A DNA stretch of 64,000 nt from Gracilaria domingensis (taxonomy: Eukaryota > Rhodophyta > Florideophyceae > Gracilariales > Gracilariaceae). Both the position numbers and the translations under genes were made by a program. The notes under the pieces are model-generated. The model saw only the letters and a list, made by a program, of their open reading frames with translations, did not search any database and was not told the origin of the DNA. This document shows positions 1 to 9,835 of this stretch, piece by piece. How positions within the stretch are numbered: position 1 is the first letter of the stretch; each line of letters begins with the position of its first letter. The stretch covers positions 1 through 64,000 of the forward strand of contig VCMS01000357.1 of the NCBI GenBank assembly GCA_022539475.1, in the 5' to 3' direction.

Positions 1-2632
1 CGATGATGGACTCGATCCTCAATCGCTGTGAGTTTGCCGGTCTATAGTTGATGATGTCGCTAATATTTTCCAAAAGCCTGAGGAGGCACCTCGAACATGT
101 TGGAACTGACTGCTGAAAACGTATCTCGTCGCATGCGTCTAAAACTGAAGATTTCCAAGTGCGAGTTCGCTCAACCAAAGATCAAGCTGCTAGGGCATGT
201 TGTGGAAGAGACTGGTGTGTCTGTGGATACAGGAAAGGTCGAGGCCATTCAAAATGCTCCAGTGCCAGGACAGTTACCGAGCTAAGAAGCTTCCTGGGCC
301 TTGCGGGCTACTACCGACGATTTATTACGCATTTTGCCGAGACCTCGTCGGTCCTGCATGCCTCCACCTCGGGTAAGGGAAGACTAGAGTTCACTGATGA
401 AATGCTCAAGGCTTTCAATGAGTTGAAGCAGAAACTCACGACACCCCCCGTCTTGGCTTTTCCCGACTTTGACTCTCCATGTCGCGTTGAAACAGATGCT
501 TCCTCAGTCGCACTGGGTGCCGTTCTGGCGCAAAAGAAGTCAGATGGGAACTTTCATCCGCTACAATACGCGAGCAGAACCATGACGGCAACAGAGAAAA
601 GGTATTCAGTATGTGAACAAGAAGCCTTAGCTGTTGTCTTTGCGTTGAAGAAGTTTCAGAATGTACCTACTTGGTTCTCAGCCCTTTCAGTTGGTCACGG
701 ACCACCAGGCTTTAAAATATGCCGTTCACAAAGAAAGATATGCACGGTCGGCTGGCCAGATGGTTGGACTTCTTGGCTGAGTATGAGTTCGAAATCGTCT
801 ATCGTGCTGGCGACAAGAACCACGCAGCGGACTACCTTTCTCGCTTTGCCATGAACAAATATGAGAACTCAGCTGCCGTGGCCGCCCCAGTTACTGACGC
901 GTTCAATGGCTTAGAGCCTTACTATGCCAACATCGCACGGCACTTGAACCACATGGCGATCGACGAAGAGGACCCCAAAATTAGGGCTGCAATCAAACGC
1001 AACGCGAAGAAGTTTACAGTCTGGGATAGAGGCCTTTATCGCAGAATGGGTGGTTGGCTAAGGCTCGTCCCCAATGTATCCGAAAGGATCCAAATCATTC
1101 GAACCTTCCATGATGATGTGGGGCACTGGGACTTCAAGGCAACCATGAAACATCTCTCTACTAGATTTTAGTGGCCCACTATGCGCTTTGAAGTCTCGGA
1201 ATATGTCAGGAGCTGTAACGGATGCCAATTCATGGGCGCCTTTCTAGCTTATCGCGCTGGTCAGCGGGCCTCACTTACAAATGTTTTCGACACATTTTCT
1301 ATCGATTTCGCCGGACCGTTCCGCCCCACTCGCAATGGTAATCGGTTCCTTCTGATAGGAGTTGAGCATTTAACAGGATGGCCTGTCGCTCTAGCTACGA
1401 AGAACGCCACAGCGGCTGAAGTCCTAAGATTTGTGAAGCAAGAGATTGTTGCCCCCTTCGGTTACCCACGTGTCATCATATCTGATAATGCAACATCTTT
1501 TCTAGCGGCTACGGTGCAAGAATACATGTGGGAGCACGGTATCTCGCTCAAACCTGTTCTAGCGTACGCACCGATGTCAAATGGACGAGCAGAAAGGATG
1601 GTGGGAACCATTAAGAGGTCACTAAGCAAGATCATTCATGAGAAAAGCGTTGGCTGGGATGAAGCATTGCCTGATGTTTTATTCGGGTACAGAACTCGTC
1701 AAATGACTGAGGGGTACTCCCCTTTTGAGCTGCTATACGGGGTCTACCCTCGCATGCACCATACCGATCCTCCTCCGTTCATAACTTCGGCCTCCCCGGC
1801 AAACAGAATTACAGAACTTCAAGCAGCCGCAATCGGTAGGGCCACTCGCGTCGATAGGCAACCCGCGCGAAGGAACGAAGGACGCTATGGCCATAGGTTT
1901 GCAGTGGGAGACCAGGTCCTAGTCATGCGAGCAGGAGCTATGAATCCCGGAATCAAGTGGCCGTCGTTTATCTCAAAGTTCTATGGCCCTTGTCATGTTA
2001 TTCGTGCAAGTCACCCTCGGTACTACCTCATCTCTCCGCATCGCCGCATGTCCCGAAAAGGCATACACGCAAGGAGACTCAAACCCTATTACGAGCGACC
2101 AAGGACCTTGCGACAAGAAGTGAGTCATGCACTTGACATGGTTGCAATGCCAATTGTTGTCGACTACGAAGTTCGCAACCAAGAAGTAGATTATCTAACT
2201 CTGGAAGTCGGTGGTAGTACAGTAGAAGACTGGCTTGCGCCATTGGATTGTGAAGATTGGGAGAAGCACAGGGTTGTCTGGAACTGCTTCCCTCTCTGCC
2301 TTAGCGTACACCACGTATATGGTCAGTACATCACAAGACGTTCTCATGAAATGCTGGGAAGGTTGGCACGAAGGCTACACCCACAAATGACGAGACTTGG
2401 CGCTGATAGAACCATATTCCTTCTCTATCATTATGTGGTCGGAAAATATGGTCACCTCCCGCCAGCAGCAACACATGAAGAACAAGTGGTGGACTACATC
2501 CGACTTATCGGACAACGGGAGGAGTTCATTGTGGACTTCAATCCAGACCCCGACTACCCAGAGCCTCCATATCCGTTCTTATACACCACTGAAGAAGTTT
2601 CGCGCAACGGAGCTTTGGGAACTACGATGTAA
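1..2632 (+). pseudogene. pol: Ty3/gypsy pol fragment (RT end, RNase H, integrase), broken
   Basis: This is the 3' portion of a retrotransposon polyprotein; the 5' part lies outside the window. The RT thumb and connection (SFLGLAGYYRRF) are followed by RNase H (ETDASSVALGAVLAQ, then EQEALAVVFAL), the end of RNase H (YRAGDKNHAADYLSRF) and integrase. The integrase shows a split zinc-binding region (CNGCQ near 1210), catalytic Asp in IDFAGPF, Asp in ISDNATSF and Glu in GRAERMV, and a GPY/F-like KFYGPCHVI. Reading frame changes occur near 270 and near 700, and an in-frame TAG interrupts the zinc-binding region at 1169-1171, so the copy cannot make one polyprotein. The integrase half, 1181-2632, stays open for 483 codons. 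Sequence and C-terminal extension differ from elements 1 and 3, so it is a separate lineage; I see no chromodomain. Confidence 0.88.
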
Positions 2633-2670
2633 GATCTATTTTACGGCCGCCCAGGCGAAGCGACCGCTTA

Positions 2671-3400
2671 GGTGGGGAGAGTGTGAAGATGCAGCGCAGA
2701 AGGGCGTGTGGAGAAGCATTGAAGAGGAGCGTCCGTTACGCAAAGAAAGCAGATTTTTACTAGAAGCAGCAGGAAGCCCTCAGTATCAAGCAATTAGGGC
2801 GGACTCAACGCTGAATACGACGCACACCATTCAGGGTAATACGAGTCAACGGCACGTCTCCAGTTCCTACGGATTCGGCGGCGCGAATTAGCTCCTGTAG
2901 CGCGGCGCAGATCCTGAAAACGGCGTCGCGGAAGCCAGCAATATAGCCTGTGCGGTAATCGTACGTGACGTTGAAGAGAATTTCGTGAATCTCGTCCACG
3001 ATGGAGGCCTCCTCTGCCTCTACATCGAGGACTGAGCGGGTACGGGGTGGCATGGGAGGTGGCAGGATAAACGATAGGTGCAAGGGTGGCTGCAGCGACT
3101 CGGTGGGATGTCTGCAAGGTGACGAAGACAGTCGGATGGCGTGATGCAGGTATATGTGCAGCACCACTCAGCAGTTGACAGAGTGGTGGCCACGTGGCAA
3201 TTTACTGGGTGCACCTGAGACATTAATCCACCAATGCATTGGGAAGGAACTGACAATTAATTAGGGAAATTGATTAATTTTCAACAAGAAATTGTTGGGA
3301 AGGAATTAATGTCTTGTTGACAAACCATTACGAACAAAACAGCTGAGGACATGCCGGTGACATGTCCCATGGAAAGGAATTATTACTTGTCAACAAGGAG
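2671..3400 (+). repeat. Candidate polypurine tract and 3' LTR of the first gypsy element
   Basis: Forty bases after the pol stop a purine-rich GGTGGGGAGAG (2671-2681) is followed by TGTGAAGATG, the arrangement expected at a Ty3 polypurine tract and LTR start. The right boundary cannot be fixed because the matching 5' LTR lies outside the window. The interval 3240-3405 is AT-rich with repeated GGAAGGAAT-like words. It ends against the 5' LTR of element 1, so element 1 may have inserted into or beside this LTR. Confidence 0.4.
2805..3053 (-). CDS. Small antisense ORF downstream of gypsy pol
   Basis: This is an open frame of about 82 codons from an ATG at 3053 (the frame extends upstream to 3167 without ATG). 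It starts MPPRTRSVLDVEAEEASIVD and continues as a mixed acidic then amphipathic sequence with GYIAGFRDAVFRI. I do not recognise a family. It lies inside the putative LTR or 3' region of the first gypsy element and runs opposite to pol. It could be a chance ORF. Its only support is position: elements 1 and 3 also have antisense ORFs between pol and the 3' LTR, though I see no convincing sequence match to those. Confidence 0.25.
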   Translation of the reverse strand: MPPRTRSVLDVEAEEASIVDEIHEILFNVTYDYRTGYIAGFRDAVFRICAALQELIRAAESVGTGDVPLTRITLNGVRRIQR

Positions 3401-3685
3401 ATAACCTTACATTGTAGAGCAAAACGCCCTTTGTGGGGATGCACCGAGGTGCTTTTCATAGTTTGTTGATCCGTTACCGGCTGCGACACCTCAGGTTATG
3501 AGAGGCTACTGGGGTAGTGCCCCTATTTTGGGGTATGCCTAGGAAGGGTAGTATTTCTGCACACGTGTGCCAAGTTGGCCCGATCGCGCGGGCCCCGTGG
3601 CAAGCATGCCACGGGGGCACACCTGTAGTGTATTGGCCGGCAGCGCCGGATAGTTAGATATTTTAATTGATATTTTCAAGTGCCG

Positions 3686-3693
3686 TATATAAG
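3686..3693 (+). promoter_or_regulatory. LTR TATA box (element 1)
   Basis: TATATAAG lies 273 bp into the 5' LTR and is preserved in the 3' LTR. It is followed about 30 bp downstream by AAGTAAACCTCAACG, probably near the RNA start and R region. Element 3 keeps the same order, TATATAGG then AAGTAAACTCA. Confidence 0.6.
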
Positions 3694-3712
3694 TGGCGGC
3701 ACTTGCCGCCAC
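3693..3712 (+). other. Palindrome directly after the LTR TATA box
   Basis: Nine-base arms GTGGCGGCA and TGCCGCCAC with a two-base centre begin at the last base of the TATA box. The 3' LTR keeps GGCGGCACTTGCCGCC at the equivalent place. Element 3 has a different but comparably placed stem (GGCTC-GGGC with GCCC-GAGCC). It could be a 5' RNA stem-loop or a dyad binding site. Confidence 0.5.
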
Positions 3713-4273
3713 TGTACGGGAAGTAAACCTCAACGAGGCCTTTGGCTCTGATCTTCTTGCCGCTTGCGCACGGTCACCAGCCCCATCCTGGGGAATACCG
3801 CCGCAATTCCGGGCTGATCAACCAACCTCCGTCCCTGAGGAGTACTAATCCGTCGTCACGGCACTTTTCTTATCTATTTTATTGTTGTCATTTCCGTCTT
3901 ACGGCTTTCGCTACTCTGCCCTACATTGTAGGTTTGTTTTATTTTGTCTCGGGAGTTTTCCCGCTTATCGCGAGTCAGTGCTCCGCAGTGCGGCTCGCTT
4001 GTTGATCTTTTGTCGTCCCATACCGTTGGGCTGGATACCCCCACTCGCTGTGGCTCGCCGGAACCATCCGGATACCTACGCCGATTCTACCCCTTCTACC
4101 TCCGACTGCACGCCCAGATCGGGGCCACCCGGATTTACACCCGGCTCGTGTTGGCCCTATCGGAGGGTTCTGCCGCTCGACTGCCCTTCACAGGGAGCAG
4201 GGCCTGAACACCCTGAGGTGCTCGTCCGCGACGCGGCTTGTTGTTTTCCCGTCGAGGGTTTTGCACCACAAAC

Positions 4274-4291
4274 TGGTCTCCCGACCTAGAA
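4274..4291 (+). other. Primer binding site of element 1
   Basis: TGGTCTCCCGACCTAGAA starts three bases after the LTR. It begins TGG, the complement of a tRNA 3' CCA. The same 18 bases occur at 53891 in element 3, immediately after that element's LTR. The donor tRNA was not identified from sequence alone. Confidence 0.7.
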
Positions 4292-4434
4292 TCGGCTTAA
4301 TTGGCCAACGTTCGTTGGAGTTGGTTCGTTTGTTTGGAGCCCAGATAGCTGGGAATATCCGTTCTTACGGTTCTCTCATTGTCCGTTTTCGGAAGTTGTT
4401 TTGGTTGCCCATTGGCCGACTGTGTCGGTGAACG

Positions 4435-6444
4435 ATGTCGTCCCGTCGCAGGAGTAGCGCGCCACGTGCCGCTTCTGTGCCCGGTTCGTCCGGCTTGCCG
4501 GCAAGTTTGCCTCCGTTGCCGAAGGACGCACTGGAGGTCCCAGGCAATGGCGACCCGAAACCGGCTTCCCGGGGCCGCCGTTCTGATAACGGGACCCCAC
4601 CCACTCGTGGGCCAACTGAAACCGCACCTGCGGCTGATGCCGCCGCAGCGGTTGACGTTATGTCGTCGCGGTCCGACGAGTATACCCTCCGTGAATTAGA
4701 GGCTCAGGTTCGCATCCTGCAGAACTCCCAAGTGGGCCTCATCCGGGATATTACGAAACTCCGGCAACGGCTCGATGAAGCCGGTGTCCGGGATGTTTCG
4801 AGCGACGTCCGTGTTTTACGGTCCGATGTCAACCAGATTATGGAACACCGACAGGTGTCGGCTGGTCTGCACGAGCAGGCTGCCGCACGCCTGGACCGCC
4901 TGGCTACCCGTCTGGAGACGGTCGAGCAAATCATCGTATCTGATGCTGTTGCGCCGGGAGCCCCGGTTTCTGAGGGTTCTCAGCACTCGCGCCGTTCCCG
5001 GGATCGTCCGGCAAAGAAGAAGGTCAAGGTTGAGTCTGACTCGTCTTCTTCATCCTCTTCTGATGAGGAGGGCCCCAAAAAGGGGTCGTCTACCGACTCT
5101 TCGGACAGCGCGGAAGAGCGCTCTCGCTATCGTGCATCCCGTTCGCGGGCTACTGAAGCCACTTCTGGTGGTGCACGAGGCCGTACGAAAGGACGGAGAC
5201 ACCTCGGATTGAAGGAGTTGAAGCCGACAAACTTACTGTATCGGAAGCTACTATCTTACCGATATTATCGGCTTGATGACACGACGCCACAGAGGACCCC
5301 ACGTGGGACTGGCAAAGTGCGAAATCATCTCCGACAAATGGAGCTCACGTTAAAGCCCCACAAGTTCTCTGGGGAAGATCCAATTCTTGTCTTGGATTTT
5401 CTTAGCCGCTTCGTAGCGGAAGCCGATGTACTTCGGATGAGTGAGGCACAGGCCTACATCGCGCTGCCGTACTTTTTGACGGGTGTAGCCGAAGATCAAT
5501 TCAATTCGGTTCGTGGGTCGTCTCGCGCCTCCGAAGGAGGAGTTACGTGCTGGCCGGAAGCGGTACAATATCTCCTGCGCTCTTACGCGACAGGCAATGC
5601 GATACAAGGTGCCATACTCGCGCTACGAGACACGAAGCAAGGAGCCGAAGAGTCGGAAACCGTTTATTCGACCCGCCTCAATAAGGCTTTCCACAGATGT
5701 GGCAACGTGTTCTCCGCAGCCGAGCGGTGTACGATGTTTGTTGATGGACTGGACCGATCAATTCGGACGTTGGTAGCCCATTATCGGGAGAACAAACGCC
5801 GGATTACCTATCTGGAACTCGTTCAATTTGCCCAAGCGGTGGGAGATGCAGCTCGAGCACGCACTGGTATCAAGGCGCGCACGCGCCGACTCCTTCATGT
5901 AGAAGGCCGAGACTCCTCACTGCCTCACTCGCGAGGTTCTGTTCAAGGGGGTTATGATAACCTGCACCTGTTACAGGACGATGGTTCAATGCCGAGTTCG
6001 GAATTGCCGTCGACGACGGAGCAGTCTACAGTGGACGGAGACCCCGCTCTGTACGCCGGACGTCAAGTCCCGGCATTGCCCGTGCCGCACTCTGGCGGAT
6101 ATCGAAGCCAACGCCCCGGATGGAGGGACCCGTATCCTCCTCGACAGGAGCGCCGGCCGCCCAACGCGGATCTTCTTCGTCACCTTATTTGTCATACCTG
6201 TTACAGGCCAGGGCACATCGCTCCGAATTGCTTAATGCCCATACGGGATATGGCGAAGATAGTGCCTCAGTATGAGTCGTTGACGCCCGCCGAGCGGGAA
6301 CGTGTTCCCGACAAATCGTACCTTCGTGCGAAGGCGGAGACTCAGCCTGGAAACCAGGAAACGGTGCCATCGAATGGTGGAACTGTAGCCGCCCCTGCGG
6401 AATCGCAACCTCCGCAGATTGGCGGCGACGCTCAGAAAAACTGA
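4435..6444 (+). CDS. gag: Gag polyprotein of element 1 (669 aa)
   Basis: This is the retrotransposon capsid/nucleocapsid protein. The ATG at 4435 is the first in frame after the primer site. In order: a Pro/Ser-rich N-terminus; a predicted coiled coil (about residues 85-170, ending RLDRLATRLETVEQI); a Ser/Asp run (about 200-225); a capsid-like region with LLSYRYYRL, DPILVLDFLSRFV and STRLNKAFHRCG; and a CCHC knuckle, CHTCYRPGHIAPNC (CX2CX4HX4C), near residue 585. The frame is intact. It ends AAA-AAC-TGA, and pol continues in the -1 frame without a break, so expression of pol probably needs -1 frameshifting. The gag of element 3 aligns along its whole length. Confidence 0.92.
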   Translation: MSSRRRSSAPRAASVPGSSGLPASLPPLPKDALEVPGNGDPKPASRGRRSDNGTPPTRGPTETAPAADAAAAVDVMSSRSDEYTLRELEAQVRILQNSQVGLIRDITKLRQRLDEAGVRDVSSDVRVLRSDVNQIMEHRQVSAGLHEQAAARLDRLATRLETVEQIIVSDAVAPGAPVSEGSQHSRRSRDRPAKKKVKVESDSSSSSSSDEEGPKKGSSTDSSDSAEERSRYRASRSRATEATSGGARGRTKGRRHLGLKELKPTNLLYRKLLSYRYYRLDDTTPQRTPRGTGKVRNHLRQMELTLKPHKFSGEDPILVLDFLSRFVAEADVLRMSEAQAYIALPYFLTGVAEDQFNSVRGSSRASEGGVTCWPEAVQYLLRSYATGNAIQGAILALRDTKQGAEESETVYSTRLNKAFHRCGNVFSAAERCTMFVDGLDRSIRTLVAHYRENKRRITYLELVQFAQAVGDAARARTGIKARTRRLLHVEGRDSSLPHSRGSVQGGYDNLHLLQDDGSMPSSELPSTTEQSTVDGDPALYAGRQVPALPVPHSGGYRSQRPGWRDPYPPRQERRPPNADLLRHLICHTCYRPGHIAPNCLMPIRDMAKIVPQYESLTPAERERVPDKSYLRAKAETQPGNQETVPSNGGTVAAPAESQPPQIGGDAQKN

Positions 6445-6475
6445 GCAAGGGAGCCTCCAGCAATGGAGAGGCGCC
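6435..6475 (+). promoter_or_regulatory. Candidate -1 programmed frameshift signal (element 1)
   Basis: GAAAAAC (6435-6441) sits directly before the gag stop TGA. After a 7-nt spacer comes a predicted stem: GGG-GCC-TCC pairing with GGA-GGC-CCC around the loop AGCAAT, with small bulges. The pol frame is -1 relative to gag and is open through this point. Element 3 has the same heptamer, the same spacing and a stem. The first base G departs from the ideal A-AAA-AAC. Confidence 0.6.
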
Positions 6476-9400
6476 CCCAGCGACGGGGTTTAGTGCGCCT
6501 GAGGCTGAAAAGCCTCGCTCCCCGGTCACAATCCTTTCGAGGAAACTGGCCACTACAGACGTGGACTCTGAGCACCTTGGTGTCTTGCGTCGCCCGTGGA
6601 TACGGTCTAAGAACAGCCGGTTCCCGGATAGAGTCCTGGTCATGGCGAAACGTAACTACAAAGTTTACGCCGACCTGGGTGTTTCCGACCAGTACATGGT
6701 TCGGCAGTTGTCCGTGCTCGATACAGGAGCTGGGCCAAATTTCTTGGTTGAATCAATGATTCCGCCGCACTTGCGGTCTCGCGTTCGTGCGGCGCCGCAG
6801 ATTGACATAGCGGATGCGAACAATCGGCCACTTTCGACTGTGGGAGTAATAGACCTGCTCGTCAGGCTTGGCCGCTACGTGGCGAAGCTCGATTTCTTGG
6901 TTTGCAAGCAACTCGCTGCGCCGGTTATCCTCGGCTGCGACTTCTGTGACCGCTTCGTCGATGCAATTCGACCGCGGAAGCGAACCATCGAAATGGAAGA
7001 TGGGACTACTGTACCGATCGTTCGGCGTCCCCTGCGCCGGGCTCTGAAGAAGCAAGTCCCTTTGCCTGCGGCACAAAAGCCTACAGCCGATGAACGGAAG
7101 TCTACAAAGCTCCGAGTAGCTCGGCCCATTTCCATCCCGCCTGAATCACAGGTCTGGGTTACTGTGACCTCCCCACAATGTGGCTTACAAACGGTACAAC
7201 CGTTGCCTGCGTTACAGGAGAAGCATCAGCTTGCCCTCGCTAATGGGATTGTTTTCGTCGAACCCGAGAAGCCTTTTCAGGTGCTGGTTGCGAACTTCAG
7301 CCGTTTTTCTCAACGGTTGGTTAGGAGCCAAGTTATTGGTTCGTTGCTTCCGCACCCTGCGGCTATAGTGCCTACTCAGGTTTCTATTGCCGAGGTTCTC
7401 GGAATCCTCGAAGCTGAGGAGGGGGAGGCGGAACGGAACAATTCCGAAACGACTGGACCGAACAGTTCGTCGGAAGATGCTACGCCGACTTCGTCGGATG
7501 CAAATAACCGCAGCCTGTCGAAGGAGGCAATGCCGACCTCGTCGGACAGTAATGATACGGACCTGAGTGCTGCTGACACGAAGGATAAGGCAGTACAGGA
7601 ACTGGAGTCTCTGGATCTTGAACATGTCCCAGAGACTCACCGCGATAAATTGCGGCACATGCTTGAGGAGTTCACGCCCATGTGGGATGGCACACTGGGT
7701 AAGATTGGTATTACCGAACATCGGATTGATTTGCTACCGAATACTCGGCCCATTTCACAGCACCCTTACAGGGCAGGACCGACAGCTCGGCAGGAGGAGA
7801 AAGCTCAAGTTGAGAAGATGCTCCGCGCTGGAGTTATCGAGCCGGCTCAGTCACCTTGGGCATCGCCGGTGGTGCTCGCGCCCAAAGCTGATGGGTCTTG
7901 GCGATTTTGCATCGATTACCGCAAGCTAAACGCGGCTACGGTCAAGGATGTGTATCCTATCCCACGAATGGATGAATGCATCGATTCATTGGGCGACGCG
8001 AAAGTGTTCACAACCCTAGACGCGAATTGGGGCTATTGGCAAGTTCCCGTGAGGGCTGAGGATCGTGACAAGACAGCCTTCGTTTGTCATGAAGGATTGT
8101 ACCGATTCAATCGGATGCCCTTTGGGTTAACGAACGCGCCAGCCACTTTTCAACGAGCTGTGGATATTTTGCTAGCCCGCTTTAAGTGGAAGACTTGCCT
8201 GGTATACCTGGATGACATCATTGTCTACTCCAGCAACCTGGATGAGCACTTGACCCACGTACGGGATGTGATGCGAGTCCTACGCGATGCAGGCATTACG
8301 CTCAAGCTCAAGAAGTGTGAGTTCTTTACCGAAACCGTCAGGTATCTCGGCCATGTTATCCGTCCGGGACGGCTTTCGATTGACGAAGTACGCGTGAAAT
8401 CCCTCAAAGAGGCTAAGCATCCGAGGACGCAGACGGAACTCCGATCTTTTCTCGGCTTGTGCAATGTGTATCGCCGCTTCATTCCGAACTTTGCGGATAT
8501 CGCTGCACCTCTGAACGAGCTTCTTCGCAAAGGCCAGCCAGTCGATCTGGAAGAATTCGACAACCGCAAGGTCGCGGCTTTCTCGTCGCTCGTGGACGCG
8601 GTGACATCGCCACCTGTTTTATCCCTGCCTAGGGCTGGTTTGCCATATGCAGTAGATACGGATGCGAGCGACTACCAAGTCGGCTGTGCCCTATTCCAGA
8701 CCACCAATGATGGCGAGCGATTGCCAATTGGGTATTGGTCAAGGAGCCTCAACGTTCACGAGAGGAATTACTCGGTATCCGAGAAGGAGTGCTTGGCAGT
8801 TGTCTGGGCGTTACAGACACTGCGGCCCTATCTTATGGGGACCCGCTTCATTGTCCATACCGATCATTCGGCATTACGCTGGCTACTCTCTATAGCAGAG
8901 CCATCTGGCCGCTTGATGCGGTGGAGACTTCGCTTGTCGGAATTCGACTTCGAAATCCGTTACAAGAAAGGACTCCTGAACACTCAGGCTGATGCACTGT
9001 CCCGCTTGGAAACAGCGGCTGAAGCTGCGCCAGTCGATGATCTGGAGATACCGTGCTTCCTCGTGGAAGACGGCTCGAGCGATGCCGATGAAGAATCGGA
9101 AGGATGGGACATCTACGATGCTGTTTTAGCCGTGTCTGACACGCAACCCGAACCGGGCTCTTTCGTACCGATCAAGCCGGAGGAACTCATCCGGGAGCAG
9201 CACACCGACCGTTTTTGTACGGAGATTCGTAGTCGTCTAAACGGTGGAGCACAGTTGCCTTTCGTCGAGAACGACCAAGGATTTCTAATCCGAACCGTCG
9301 GAAACAGGCCACAGATTGTGGTTCCGCACTCACTTCAGTCACGAGTACTGCATTTGTCGCACTACGCGAAGTTGTCAGCCCACCCTGGTGGCAGGAAGTT

Positions 9401-9835
9401 GTACTACACCTTACGGAAGGACTTTTACTGGCCAGCAATGGCTTTCGACGCGTATGCCACTGTTCGTGGATGTTCTGACTGCGCGAAGAACCGCGTCAAA
9501 CTGCGGAAGTACTCCAAGAAGTTGGTACTCTTCCCTGCCAGGGCTCCACTTGAATTCGTGGCAATTGACTTGCTCGGCGAGTTTATCCGCACTCGCCGGG
9601 GAAACCGGTTTCTACTTGTGATCACCGACCGTTTTTCTAAACTGGTACGGACTGTGCCTTTGACGAAGGTTACCGCCAGTGCGGTCGCCCAAGCTTTCGT
9701 TACACACTGGGTTTTTGTCTACGGACCGCCGATTGACCTGTTATCGGACAATGGACCGCAGTTTACGGCTAAGTTCTTTCAGGACGTTTGCCGCATCTTG
9801 CGGATCCAAAACTGGTTTACGACAACATACCACCC
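6438..9835 (+). CDS. pol: Pol polyprotein of element 1: protease, RT, RNase H, integrase core
   Basis: This is the replication polyprotein, read in the -1 frame from the gag end. Aspartic protease: LDTGAGPNF with partner VILGCDF (about 6715-6950). RT: CIDYRKLNA, MPFGLTNAPATF and catalytic YLDD within LVYLDDIIVYS (about 7890-8350). RNase H: AVDTDASDYQVG, SEKECLAVVWAL and VHTDHSALRW (8640-9000). Integrase: HHCC zinc motif (LHLSHYAKLSAHPGG through CSDCAKN, about 9350-9490), then catalytic Asp in FVAIDLLGEF and Asp in LLSDNGPQF. Just before the catalytic Glu one base is missing, in the codon after the His-Pro of TTTYHP (near 9835), and the Glu is read in the next frame. Apart from that loss the frame is open. 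The break could be a real mutation or a sequencing error. Confidence 0.93.

Larger units (their letters stand above)
3413..4270 (+). repeat. 5' LTR of element 1
   Basis: This segment of about 858 bp begins TGTAGAGCAAAACG, is repeated at 14440-15164, and ends ...CACCACA three bases before the primer site. It carries a TATA box at 3686-3693 and a palindrome at 3693-3712. The left edge is fixed by comparison with the 3' copy, where a polypurine tract directly precedes TG. The right edge rests on the primer site and a terminal CA, because the 3' copy is cut by the gap. Confidence 0.85.
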
